The position numbers and the translations under genes are program-made. A stretch of DNA of 64,000 nucleotides from Uloborus plumipes (taxonomy: Eukaryota > Arthropoda > Arachnida > Araneae > Uloboridae), in the NCBI GenBank assembly GCA_038373865.1, contig JAXGGA010000039.1, forward strand, positions 124,001 to 188,000, in the 5' to 3' direction. Below the pieces are notes generated by a model. The model ran no database searches, was not told the DNA's origin, and saw only the letters and a list, made by a program, of their open reading frames with translations. Below, one piece after another: positions 34,211 through 52,118 of this stretch (position 1 is its first letter; every line of letters starts with the position of its first letter).

Positions 34211-35889
34211 ATTTTTTGGGAAATGCTCTTGATGAAGAATGTATGGAAAACATCTTTTTATTAAGCTTTTTTTAAATATGACTAAAGAAGAGGAATTCCG
34301 ACTCATCGACTCCGACTATGAGTCCATGACCGTAGTTACGACTCCGCAGCCATTGTAGAATTGTAGGCTCGAAAAGAAAAGACCGACTCTAACTATTAGA
34401 ATGTTAGAGACATTGACTACAAATGTCTTTGACTTTCAACTTTGACTAATCATAATAAATCTCCTTACGGTTTTTAAAATAAACTAATGTGAGAGAAGGA
34501 AATTAAAAAATATAATGCATACACATTTTGCATCACCTATAGTTTTTTTCTTTTTTCTATAAGTAGAAGTGCTTTTTTTTTACAGACTAAAGGATTGGAT
34601 TGACATAGGAAAAAAACAAGGTTGTATATCAGTTTAACGTTACAGCTAAATATTAGTTGCTGTTGCCCAAGTTTTAATATTTATCAAAATGTGCAGATGT
34701 TGTAAATATTTTTTGTTACACATTTAGCGTCCATTTAAGCCATTACTAAACTGAATTCCAGCTTTATTTTTATTCTTTAAATAGTAGACTTATTTAAATA
34801 ATATCCGTGAATAAATGCTATACATGTTCGACAAATATTTCTGCTTGGATATTTTTCTTAAAAGAAGATTGACTAAAAGAAATATTAAGTAATTTTTCTT
34901 ACATATTTTAAAGAACAGGTTGCTCAATTATTTATTATTTTTTCTCTTTAGCATTCAAACAAAAATAAATAATGATACTTTCTCTGACACAGTAAAACAT
35001 TGCGCAAAAACTAAATCTTTTTTCTTAATTTAACAAAAGAACATTTATTTTAAAACATTTTGAGAAATGATAGAAGCGTGGAAGTTTTTCAAGATAAATT
35101 ATGGTCCTTAGTTGATGAATTCATACTTGAAAACCTAACGAGGTTCCTTCATTTTTTCCTTTCACATCAATTATTTACTACACGTTTGGTCGTGCAAGCG
35201 GCTTTTTGCTTTTAGAGAAATAGATTTGTGTGATGATGAAGTTTTTATTATATTTTCCATAGATAACGTAGTCTAGGAAGTTTTTCGATGCTTAGAAAAA
35301 ACAAATGAAAACGCATGTATTATAAAACACTAAATTAATTTATATAAAAGCATCCAAAATGCAGTAATCAATAAAGCTATTTTTCTGGTGAATTAATTTA
35401 CGTATTTTTTTAACCACCAGTTGAAGTTATCAAGTTCTTTTCTTTATTCAAAGCATGCAAACATAGAAAAATAGGTGTAATTTAATGCAATAAGCTAGCT
35501 TAGTAGTTTAAAAAACTAACAGTACTGAAAACAGGGCCGTATTTAAGGGGTGCGTTTCTAGGGTTCAAACCGTCTCCGACATTTTTCAAAACTATTACAA
35601 GAATACTTCAAATTGTTTCTCACTGAAAAAATCAGTATTGCTATGTAATTTTCGTATTTACTTTAAAACTGCATTTGAAAAATGAAATAATTCGTTGAAT
35701 AATTGTACAAATTAAGTGTTTTTTCTGTAGTATTTATATTTATTGCAGTTATTGCAAACATAATTTTTTAACAATACACCTTTCGCTTCGAATTTTTAAT
35801 ATCACTAAAAAACACAAATTCTTCAAAATTTAAAGTACCAAACTCTATATTTAACACATATTTTAAGCGTCAAAAAATATAAATTTCAA
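34211..35889. other. Intron 1 sequence, no feature recognised
   Basis: Around 34285-34440 there is a run of gactc/gactccg-like repeats. Nothing else was recognised. Confidence 0.4.
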
Positions 35890-35995
35890 CCCAAGTAGCT
35901 TACTTCTTTTTTAAAGGTTGTGAAATGGTTACTAACGTTGTAACAACAGCTTAAAAACTTTACAAAACGTTTAAAGGTTATTTGTGCTACCTGGG
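35890..35995 (+). mobile_element. 106-bp MITE, copy 3 of 3
   Basis: Ends cccaagtagc and gctacctggg give the clearest TIR of the family. Its right edge overlaps the target duplication of the SINE that follows. Confidence 0.85.
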
Positions 35996-36003
35996 AAAAG
36001 TAC

Positions 36004-36287
36004 AGGCCCGATCGGTAAGGCATCGGACTCGTGTCCGGAGGGACCCCGGTTCGATCCCAGCCGATCAAAGATCCACCGTCTTGATTAATGGTGGCTGGGA
36101 GGCGTTAAAAATGTCGTGGTCACAAAGTCCTCCAAGTGAAACGATACTTCTGGAGGTGCTGGGCCTAGGGCTTGCTCGACCCTAGGTTCTGGTTCAAAAT
36201 TAAGAACAGAGCGCTCTTCAGGGCCCTATCCCGGTTAAACCACGAAGCTGCTGTAGGTACGGGGGACCCTGGAGTGTGAAATGAAAT
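36004..36287 (+). mobile_element. tRNA-derived SINE with 12-bp target duplication
   Basis: The direct repeat tgggaaaagtac is perfect at 35992-36003 and 36287-36298, with one base shared at the right boundary. The head is tRNA-like: box A in gatcggtaaggcatcgga and box B in ggttcgatccc. The body ends in a (TGAAA)-type tail. About 284 bp, apparently complete. Internal Pol III promoter boxes would drive its RNA; movement would need a LINE enzyme. Confidence 0.88.
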
Positions 36288-36714
36288 GGGAAAAGTACTC
36301 CTTTAAAAAACTCATCTATACAGAGTTTTTTTTTTTTTTTTTTTTTTATTGAAAAGATAAGTCATACATTTTTCACGTTAGTACCCTTTCAACATCTATT
36401 GAAATAAAAATCAACAGAATACAGGACATGAAATCAAGTTCTATTGACTTTATAGATTTCACGAGAAATAGGTTTGGTAAAACCATCCCCGAAACTAAGG
36501 TCTGGCTACGGCCCTGACTAAAAATGTATTTTTTATAACATTTTTGACAATTCTTACTTTAATTAATTAAAGATAAGAATTAAACTGAATTTTATTTTGA
36601 ATCAACCCAACCCTTAGGGAGACCGGGAAATAGTAAGAGTAAAAAAAACACACATAAGAAATTTGTATGGAAATTTTAACAGTATGAGATAAAAATTAAT
36701 ACGGATTTGTAAAC

Positions 36715-37258
36715 ATGAGTTGAGTTGAGACTAATCCTCCAAATGTCTGATGAAGTCAGACAAGGTCCATCAGACCACTGACCGGAGGAAATCGATGACA
36801 AGAAGATGTGAATTAAAGATATCTTCTTTTCAAAGTCCTAGACAGTCCAGGATGTACTCTGGCGAAGCCTGCTGAGTTTTGCATTTAGAACAGACGTCGA
36901 AGACTTTCCTGTCTTCAATGAATGAGAGACTCTTCGTGTGGCCGCTTGCTAATCTAGAAATTGCAGTTTTCGATGATCTGTCACAATTGAGGGTGAATGA
37001 AGAGACAGGGTCTTTACCAGCATACTACTCATGGTAGGGAGGGATCTTGAACTCCTTCAAAATCTCAGAATTTGCAATAGATTGGTGTTCTGAAAGGGTA
37101 AGTTCTGAAGAGGAAGGATTGTCGGAGCAACAGCCCCTCTTGGCCAGTTCATCCGCCCGGTCGCTGCCGAAAATGTCTACATGGAATGGAATTCATTGAA
37201 AGTAGACTTCATGGAGCTTGGATATGAGCTTTAGTTTAAGGAGAATAGAAGATGTAAT
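36715..37258 (-). pseudogene. Non-LTR retrotransposon tail: RNase H and C-terminal region
   Basis: The minus strand from about 37258 encodes an RNase H end with the phrase Q-stop-IPFHVDIFGSDRADEL, where families have QWIPSHV.I.GN..ADELAK; the Trp codon is now TGA. Next come SSELTLSEHQ, CDRSSKTAISRLASGHTKSL, and the Cys-containing end FDVCSKCKTQQASPEYILDC. This order is typical of RNase H-bearing LINEs (I/LOA-like groups), and similar reading frames are abundant in spider genomes. It is cut off at its 5' side, as LINE copies usually are, and carries several stops. The insertion lies antisense in Dscam intron 1. Confidence 0.75.
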
Positions 37259-37544
37259 ACATAAAAATTAAAAGCGGTTTAAGTAGCAATATTCTCATTA
37301 TCACTTTAAATTTGATTAATGTAATGAAAATGGGCGTGCTGTGAAGTGACATATGGGGGGGGGGACATGTGGGGGATGGGTAAATTTATAAATTGAAAAT
37401 TTAATCATTCTATAAAAGACTAAAAATAAATTTTCAGCAATAAAAAAGATATTTTTAACTTGAAAAAAAAAAAATGATTTGCTTTTTACTGTTTATTTTC
37501 ACATGATCTGGTAGCTACAATTTATACTTTTTTTTTTTTTTTGG

Positions 37545-39045
37545 AGCGAATGCAATATCTGTTTTTACCAACAAAGTCTAATGTTTTGCTAAGCATTTTT
37601 ATCAGTTGCCTTTATAAGATTCATATTACATTAGAAAGAGATATGTCTGTTTGCTACTTAATTTTTTAATTCAGCAGCGGTTCTCAATTATTTTTTAAAA
37701 CCGAAAGTAAGAATTTCCCATACGTCAACATGGGCTGATAAATTATCAGAGCCCATTTAGTTTCTTCTTTTTAATCTGTTGTGTCAGCTTAATTAAAATA
37801 TAATATTAAAACGCGAGAGCTCGCGCGGGTCGAAAACGACCCCAGCTATTTTTGTTTCCATTTCTTGGAATTTCATGGACAGATAAGGAAACCATGTTTT
37901 GGGTAGCTGCCATTGTGTCCTTGATTGATATGTGGGTGTGGTTGGAATTTTCTTTAATCCTATTTGTTCTTGTAAACTAGGGGGGTTCTTGTGTGATTGG
38001 AGTCTTTTACGAGTATTGACGTCAGTAAAGTTCTCGGAGCGGAACAAGTGTTTGGAGTCGGTTCCATTCAAAGAATTTCGAAACATTTTGTGAAAAGGAA
38101 GTAGTTTTCAGCAATCCTTCTTCTAGCCATGATTTTCACTTAACAAGCGTGTCGTTCACAAAGATTATGTAGTTCTGTCCTTGCAAAATTCATATTTTCA
38201 ATTGCTTTTCATTACTTATAACAAAGAAAAGATGCTAATGTTTGTACTCCAGTTTGAAAAATAAGTATTTTTCTTCTTGCACCAAAGGGAAATGCAAAAA
38301 AAAGTTACAGATGTGTTTGAGAGCTGGAGTATTTTCGTAATAGTTCATAAAGCACTTTCTTTATGCGTTTCAAATCAAAAACTAATCACTGTAGAAGTCT
38401 CTGTTAGTGAAAAAACATAAATGAATAAAATAAAATAAAGAAGTCATGAAAAAAAGGAAAAGAAATGAAGAAAAACGCATTGGGGTCGTTTTCGACCCCG
38501 CGCGAGCAATCGTGTGACAAAACATGGCGCGAGCTCTCGCGAGTTAATACATCTATCTAGCTATCTACCTCTCTATATCTATCTATGAAAAATGTAAATA
38601 AATTAAGCGCTGTATGTATGTAAATGTTAAGTTTACAGGTTTCAAAAGAGGCTGGTTAAAAATAAGTCAGATGATTAATTATACTAAATCAATAGTTACG
38701 TAAAATTTGATCCTTTTTAAATCAGTAAATGTAAAACATTGTATTATTCTTACCGCAAAATTCAAAACTATTATTAAATATATGTAGAAAGAGTTTGAAT
38801 TTAAAAAGCTGACAAATTAAGTAACGACCTCCCTGCTCTTAGTCTGCCTTCCTCCTGTAGAGGGAACAATATTATAGTAAGTAATATTATAAAATGAAAT
38901 AAAGAAATAAACAAAATAAACAAATAAAATGCATGAAAAATAAAAAATACCTCAGTCATCATTAACAATTAAGTCGTTTAATTTCAAATGCAGATTCAAC
39001 TGGAGAATAATTGCTCTTTCTAGAATGGAAAAAAAGTAAGCAGAA
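37545..39045. repeat. Tandem duplication, unit A (carries a TTAA element)
   Basis: Landmarks aatgcaatatctg, ctaagcatttttatcag, acatgggctgataaattatc, taagcgctgtatgtatgt and cctcagtcatcattaacaa occur in the same order as in unit B (39046-39911). The unit is about 770 bp when the 734-bp element is removed. Confidence 0.85.
37810..38543. mobile_element. TTAA-targeting non-autonomous DNA element, 734 bp
   Basis: TTAA flanks both sides (37806-37809 and 38544-38547). The TIR core is cgcgagagctcgcgc, with inner copies of the palindromic phrase gggtcgttttcgaccc near both ends. Unit B of the tandem duplication shows the same place without the insertion (atattaatacatc). The target identity suggests piggyBac or Kolobok type. 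A minus-strand open frame (38086-37793) shows no known domain. Confidence 0.85.
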
Positions 39046-39911
39046 AACTAAATGCAATATCTGTTATCACCAACAGAAAACATTTAAAATTCTATAGCAC
39101 ATAGCTACCTAAAAGTCTAATGTCCTGCTAAGCATTTTTATCAGTTTGCCTTTATATGATTCATATTACATTATTATAAAAATATATCTGTTTGCTACTT
39201 AGTCCTACTGGCGGTTCCCAATTATTTTTAAAACCGATAGTAAGACTTTTCCACACGTCAACATGGGCTGATAAATTATCAGAGCCCATTTAGTTTCTTC
39301 TTTTTAATCGGTTGTGTCATCTTAATTAAAATATAATATTAATACATCTATCTATCTATCTATCTTCTTTTTAATCGGTTGTGTCATCTTAATTAAAATA
39401 TAATATTAATACATCTATCTATCTATCTTTCTACCTCTCTCTATTTATCTGTGAAAAATTTAGATAAATTAAGCGCTGTATGTATGTGAATTTTAAGTTT
39501 GCATGTTTTAAAAGAGGCTGAAATATAGCTTTTAAATAAGTCAGATGATTAATTATGCTAAATTAATAATTACGTAAAACTTGATGCTTTTAAAATCAGT
39601 AAATGTAAAACATTGTATTATTCTTACCGCAAAACTTGAAAACTGTTATTAAATATATGCAGACAGAGTTTGAATTTAAAAAGCTGACAAATTAAGTAAC
39701 CACCTCCTTGTCTGCCTTCCTCCTGCAGAGGGAACAATATTACAGTAAGTAATATTATAAAATGAAATGAAGATATAAACAAAATAAACAAATATAAAAT
39801 GCATTAAAAATAATACCTCAGTCATCATTAACAAGTAAGTTTAATTTCAAATGCAGATTCAACGTGAGAATAATTGCTCTTTTCTAGAATAGAAAAAAGT
39901 AAGCACAAAAA
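39046..39911. repeat. Tandem duplication, unit B (empty site)
   Basis: Second copy of the 37545-39045 unit. It lacks the TTAA element but contains an internal 67-bp tandem doubling (39297-39363 and 39364-39430) around the (ATCT)n stretch. Confidence 0.85.
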
Positions 39912-41268
39912 AAAAAGTAAACTTTTGCGGAAAGAAAAGTAAATATTCGTGAAATAAGATGTCATTAAGAACACAAAGAGAGTGCAACAATTAATGCCAA
40001 ACTTATTATTTATTAGACCTATTTCCGCATTCAAGCATTGTTACATGTCCTCTTTTTGCATCCACTATTCGGCAAAAGGTTGAAAAGTAATAATTAGTTG
40101 TTCATATTCTTCACTTGCATGCCAAATCAACTTCAGAATTAATAGTTCCGGTTTTATGACAATCAATCTTGGACAAAAGTTTCAAACGATTTATCAGAAC
40201 ACCCTTATTGCATGCTACAGAACACTCTCCCATTGATCATCCGGTGGGCAAAGGGGGGCATTTGGGCGGATTTTCCTATTAGCGGTGTAGCCAACAATTA
40301 ATTCCTAATGATACATGTCCCAACTTAACAACGTTTTTAATAAAATGGCCTCATGTCCGCTGCATAATCAACACGCGCAGTTTTGCATGCAACCTTAGTG
40401 GTAACTTTCACACTATTGTCCGCAATTTGCACAAGTGTTTTTCGCTAAGGTTCTTGCTAAATTTCACAATGAATGAATTTTCCTTGCAATAGTTTTAGGT
40501 GTACGCCCAGGACCTATTAGAATAAGTAATCAAGCAAAGTGTCGTAAGTTTGTCTACGTGTTTAGTTTAAGTAAGAGAGCAAAACAAAAGTGTTACCTTA
40601 TTAACAATTTCATGGCTTCTGTGATTTACTGTTTTTGGGGATTGATGCGTTTAATTCCAGCTATTTTTTATTTATTTATATATTTTTATCAAAGCATTTA
40701 ACGAAAATTTTCTTCTTCCATTAAACGTGCACTTAAACATCGACTCCTACATAATATAATTTTACGAAATTTTCTCGCTCAAAAGTATATTTTCTTTCTC
40801 TTTTTCCTTTTTTAAGTGGTACTTAATATGTTTTGTGTCCTTTGTGAAAATCAAAGCACACTTCTTGAAGTATTTTAGCTAGTTTAAATTAACAAATTTT
40901 AAACAGAAAATGAAAATTCTCTTAGTAACCTTTAACACCATCTTTATAGTTATATACGATGCAAAAGGTTTCCTTACCAACTTCGTTACGAGTAATTTTA
41001 TTTTCAGGTTTTAGACTGATAAGTTGTCTCATGAACATACTTTTGCAAAAAATATATACTGTAATCTAAATTTATTTATGTTTTGCTTTGCAGTAAAATA
41101 TTAATTTAGTTCTTTTTATCCAAAAAGAAGGGAATAATATGCCATTTCGTTTTATAAAAGCTTAGATTTTGCATGCAATTCATCAATGCAACAGCTGATG
41201 CTTTTCTTTCCACTTCACATAAAATAAAAAATACCTGCATATGATTGTGAATTACATTTATGTAACAA
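39912..41268. other. Intron 1 sequence, no feature recognised
   Basis: Nothing supportable on either strand. Confidence 0.4.
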
Positions 41269-41275
41269 TGTAAAA

Positions 41276-42071
41276 TGTGTTCCAAAAGTTACTGACCGTT
41301 TTCAAAATAGAATTACAGGAGATCATTATCAGATATTCTTGCGGGTTACGAATATGCTTAGTCAGGGATTTGTTGCAGGTTATTTTTGCATGTAGAATAC
41401 AATTCTGGTGATAGGTTAAAAAGAAGCGTCTTATTGTTGCTCACGATGTAGTGGAAAATTTATTGTTCGTTTGTGAGTGTACGCAACACACGAGGGCTCT
41501 GATTTTCGTGACGTTTCGCTAGGTCTAAATTATTCATTTTCGGAGTAAAAGGTTTGTCTTTTTTTAGTGTGAAAAATACTCCAATTAAGATCTCCGTACC
41601 AAATGTCCTCTTTAACGTGCTTTTCTGTTTTGACACGTGGTTGTAGCAGAGCTCTTGTACCCCATAGAGGGTAAAATTGAATATAAAAGAAAACAAGATT
41701 CTGTGTTACGTTTTTAATCTGGAAGAAATGTGTGTGTTTTTAACTATTATATTGAAGCGCTTGAGGGAGATGAAGGGGTTACGTGTCAAAACAGAAATTG
41801 CGAGTAATAAAAGTTCAAAGTTTCATTGTTGCAGTTGTTGCAGCTTTTTTTCTTTCTGGTTTTGTCGTTAGTGTGCGTATGCAATTGGTCTAATGATATC
41901 TACTTTTTGATGTACAAAGTTTTATTTGCTTACCTGTATCAATTGCATACCATTGTCCAGTGTGTTCATTTTTTTAAATGTAACATACCCCCTTCATCCT
42001 CCAAACCCTTCAATAATTACCGATCTCCTGTAATTTTATATTGAGTACCATCAGTAACTTTTGGAACACCC
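41276..42071. mobile_element. 796-bp TIR element ending 47 bp before the Ig2a exon
   Basis: Ends tgtgttccaaaagttactga and (complement) gggtgttccaaaagttactg. The direct repeat tgtaaaa is at 41269-41275 and 42072-42078. No transposase was recognised. A partial relative is at 25690-25910. Confidence 0.75.
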
Positions 42072-42118
42072 TGTAAAAATACTTTTACTCCCATTAATGA
42101 GGCTTTTTTTCATTTCAG

Positions 42119-42280
42119 TCATCAAGCAAAAGTTTAATACACAAGTGTATGACGACTTCGTAGTCAGAGGAAATACTGCAGTACTGCGCTGTCATCTCCC
42201 AACATTCGTTAAAGAATACGTTTCCGTTGATGCATGGATAAGAAATGATGATTTTGTGCTAAAGGTAACCCCGTCAAGAG
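42119..42280 (+). CDS. Dscam: Dscam-like gene, exon encoding first half of Ig domain 2
   Basis: A 162-nt exon with acceptor tttttttcatttcag before 42119 and donor GTACGT after 42280, phase 1 at both ends. With the G carried from the Ig1 exon it reads VIKQKFNTQVYDDFVVRGN, then TAVLRCHLPTFVKEYVSV and DAWIRND, ending KVTPSR. This is the first sheet of Dscam Ig2, with the conserved RGN.AVL.C and W. It corresponds to insect Dscam1 exon 4, the first of the variable exon clusters; only one copy is visible here. The ATG at 42061 in the same frame lies in the intron and is not a start. The exon is enclosed by mobile elements on both sides. Skipping it would keep the frame but break the Ig2 fold. Confidence 0.9.
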
Positions 42281-42433
42281 GTACGTATGTTCAGTACATT
42301 TACAATATCCATTAACATAATTTATTTTTTTTAATGCGCCACATTTAGTGCAAGTTAAATACATATACATTAATGATATAGTTACTGTGAATTACGCACG
42401 ATTTAAGGTATGCAGATTTATTTTACAAAAGTA

Positions 42434-42833
42434 CACTGCAAAAAAATGAACTGCTGTTTTTACAGCATAATAATGGCAGTCAAGGTTCCAATTTAAAACT
42501 TTCAAATGCACAGTAATAAACTGTAAAACTAGCAATTTTACAGTTTCGTACTGTAAAAATAGCAATTTTTCAGTTTATTGCTGTAAAATTTAGCTGTAGT
42601 ATACTGAAAAGCAACAGTATAATACTGGTGGCAGAGATTCCACTTTAAAACTATAAAATGCACGGTAATATACTGTTAAATTAGCAATTTTACAATTTAT
42701 TACGGTTAAAAGAGGAATTTCATTTTATTACTGAAAAATAGGAAATATTACAGATTATTACTGTAAAATTAGCATTTATTACTATAAAATTAGCTGTATT
42801 GTACTGTAAAAACAACATTCAGCTATTGCAGTG
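42434..42833 (+). mobile_element. 400-bp TA-flanked MITE rich in ACTGTAAAA repeats, copy 1
   Basis: The left end cactgcaaaaaaatgaac follows TA; the right end is tgcagtg. Many internal ctgtaaaa/ttttacag phrases occur. It aligns with the copy at 58965-59360 in opposite orientation (shared ggttccaatttaaaact and cagtaataaactgtaaaact). Confidence 0.8.
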
Positions 42834-42927
42834 CAGTATTTTGTTTACATCCATTTGGATCGTATCTTTATGTAGCATTATACTTCTAATTGAAAACTGA
42901 TTTGAGACTTCGCACACCATTATGCAA

Positions 42928-45783
42928 TAGGGTGGGTCGAAAAAAAATTATTATTTTTTTTCGAAACGCTATACCGCGGAAAACTTGCCTCTAGGGTAGG
43001 TAAGTGAAATGCAGATTAAACAGAGGAAAAATATTGAGTCCCCAGCTAGCGCATTGTACTAGAAATTTCGATTTTTTTCGAAAATTAAGTTATTTTCCAA
43101 TTTTTTTTGCAATACTAAGTCAATAATATTTTATTCCGCTACAGTGAAAATCCTTTACTAAAATGGTTGAAAAACACATAAAGAATGTTAACTGGTAAAA
43201 ATCGTTTAATTTGCGGTGGCGCAAAAGACTCAAAAATCGGTAAATTATTGCGTTTCATGCTCGCAGCAATTCTAGTCGGCCTCGTTGCCCGGTGAATGAC
43301 AGTCATTACTGTTCAATGTATCAAGCTTTTCAACGTATTTCCCACATGGAAATTAGTTCGTCTGAGGAATTTGAAAATAAATTGATAAAAACTGGGCATA
43401 AAGATTCTGAATAGCATGCTAGAGCTAAGTTACCTTGGCAGATGCGCATGATATTGAAAAATACTGCATTAACCTGTGATCGCTCCAGAATTTCGAGCAG
43501 AGCAACGGCTGTTGAAGCTCCAAGTATGATGAATGTTAACCGGTTAAAATCATTCAATTTGCGGTAGAGCAAAAGACTCAGAAATCGGTAAATTATTGCA
43601 TTTAAGGTACATACTAGAACCTTAAAGGAATATGTAGTAAATTATTCTGAGCTCTGTGTGTTAAAAGATAACTACTTTTTTAGTTTACACTACAGTTTAT
43701 TGTAATGAAGTAAGCATAGAAAAGGTACTAAAAGAGCACATTAATTTCGTCTTTTTATTACAGTAACATATTTACTGCATTGCAAAAGTCTCACTATTTT
43801 TGTGTGTTTAAGTCGAAGCTGTACTTGATGCAAAACTTTGGCATTGAATCTTTTGATTAAAAGGGTAGATCTTATTAAACCATCTCGGTTCTTCCGAAGA
43901 CGATTTTTTTAGCTGGTTTGTGTTAAATAAGAACTTACCCATCTGTCACCAGTTTCACCAGCAGTGATTTTATCCCACGATTAATCATCAGAAACTCTTC
44001 GGAAAAAATGGAAGTGGTGTGAGTGTAATAGTGATCCGATTAATTATTTCTGTGCAGTTCGTTGCCTGAAGGCTAATTTTTAAGACCGAAAATACCTTAT
44101 TGATTCTGGTTTGCGGGATTATTTTCTAGTTTTTATAATTTTCTGAAACCTAACTTACTGATGTATTTTCCTGCATCCACTATCATCCTAAGAAGCAAGT
44201 GCTCTGGATGGGCAAACAATGCATTTCTTTAAATCACAGGATCAACTACTCTAATCAAATTCTCCCATATAGCAATCTTATGGATTTAACTTGCTTCAAA
44301 AATATGTGTAGGACCATCTGTTATGTACTGGCTTTTTTTTTAATTTGAGCCATACAAACATGTATGATTGAGAATAAAAAATTACTAACAGTTTGTGATT
44401 ATCTGAAGGGGTTTCCGCACTTACATATAGTCTCAAAACTGTTAGCTGTTGTCATCCATCTTGAGTGGGAACGAGGACCTGGTTCGCGAACACTAAAGTC
44501 CACAGCGCAGCTGCCTGACTTTATAACAGAACTTATGCACACAGGTATTGTTGCTCTTTGTTTACAAATTGGAAACAATGTCTGGTACTTCAAAATCCAG
44601 TATTGGAAGTTTTTTGCACTTATGAAGATGGATACTAATTAGCTACTAAATGATTTTATCATTGTCGTTTCGCATTTTAAGGCTTGGAACAAATGCTCTA
44701 CAAAGACAACTCGTTAAAGTGCAAAGGCAAACTCCCCACTGTAGAGGTGTTTTGTTGTTCTATAAAACACATAAATATTTTCTCCAACCCTGGTTAGTAA
44801 CTGTGCCGTAACTTTTATACATCTAATTCGTCTAAGGAAAAACGCCACTCAGTCAGGTTAGAGATAATGCTATCAGCAATGTTCTGAGCAGTTTCACTTA
44901 ATGGTGTAACGTGACCAACAAATACACAGATCCATGTTTTTTAATTAAAGAATAATGTTACTGCTTTATGTATGGTTGGGGTTTTAAGTGTTTTTGGTTA
45001 ATGTTCTGAATTACAAGGGCATTATTCGTCCTTCCATCAAAAAAAAGTCCTTAGAGCGGACTGCGTTCTTCAATACATTGGTTTTAAAGTTCACTACGTT
45101 ATGCTTTTTTCCCTTCTAATTTTACTTTTGTTAATAATGTGAGAGTGGCCGTCATTAGTAACGATATTCATATCTTTCATCATACTTGAAGCTTCAACGG
45201 CCGTTCTTCTGCTCGAAATTCTGGAGCGATCACAGTTCAATGCAGTATTTCTCAATATTATGCGCATCTGCCGAGGTGACTTAGTTCAAGCGTGCTATTC
45301 AGAATCTTTATGCCTAGTTTTTATCAATTTCATTTTCAAATTCCTTGGACGAACTAATTTCCATGTGGGAAATGTATTGAAAAGCTTGATACATTGAACA
45401 GTAATGACTGCCATTCACCGGGCAACGAGGCCGACTAGAATTGCTGCGAGCATGAAACGCAATAATTTACCGATTTTTTGAGTCTTTTGTGCCAACGCAA
45501 ATTGAACGATTTTGACCAGTTAACATTCTTTATGGGTTTTTCAACCATTTTAGTAAAGGATTTTTACTGTAGCGGAATAGAATATTATTGACTTAGTATT
45601 GTAAAAAAATTTGGAAAATGACTTAATTTTCAAAAAAAATCGAAATTTCAAGTACAATGCGCTAGCTGGGGACTCAATATTTTTCCTCTGTTTAATCTGC
45701 ATTTTACTTACCTACCCTAGAGGCAAGTTTTCCGCGGTATAGCGTTTCGAAAAAAAATAATAATTTTTTTTCGACCCACCCTA
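42928..45783. mobile_element. 2.86-kb foldback hAT-like element
   Basis: Inverted arms of about 610 bp (42928-43537 and 45174-45783) start tagggtgggtcgaaaaaaa. The flanking direct repeat ttatgcaa is perfect at 42920-42927 and 45784-45791, an 8-bp duplication as in hAT elements (a 10-bp reading, attatgcaat, is also possible). The core has a 73-bp direct repeat of arm sequence (43188-43260 and 43536-43608). An open frame at 44364-44642 has no known domain, so the element is presumably non-autonomous. Confidence 0.85.
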
Positions 45784-45791
45784 TTATGCAA

Positions 45792-51952
<6,161 letters not shown>

Positions 51953-52118
51953 CAGTGGCGGATTTTCCATGCCGCACATGCGAAGGGCCCCTATAGTGGT
52001 GAGGGCCCCAAATGGGATAAAAGAAGGCACATGATGAATATTTTTTAAATTCTGTGGCAGACAAGGGGGCCCCAAAAATGCATTCCGAGGGGCCCCAAAA
52101 CATGTAAATCCGCTACTG
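51953..52118. mobile_element. 166-bp hAT-type MITE
   Basis: Ends cagtggcggatttt and (complement) cagtagcggattta are typical of hAT MITEs. Internal gaagggcccc and ggggccccaaaa phrases occur. No clean 8-bp duplication is visible. Confidence 0.65.

Noticed and set aside
42061..42118. ATG in frame upstream of the Ig2a exon
   Set aside because: It lies before a strong splice acceptor and partly in transposon sequence. The Ig1 exon joins in phase at 42119, so this is intron.
42434..42833. Regular ctgtaaaa spacing considered as a CRISPR-like or satellite array
   Set aside because: Spacing is irregular, and TIRs plus TA flanks identify it as a MITE with a second copy at 58965-59360.
44364..44642. 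Open frame in the core of the 43-45 kb foldback element
   Set aside because: No transposase motif; I could not link it to hAT proteins, so it is not called as a gene.
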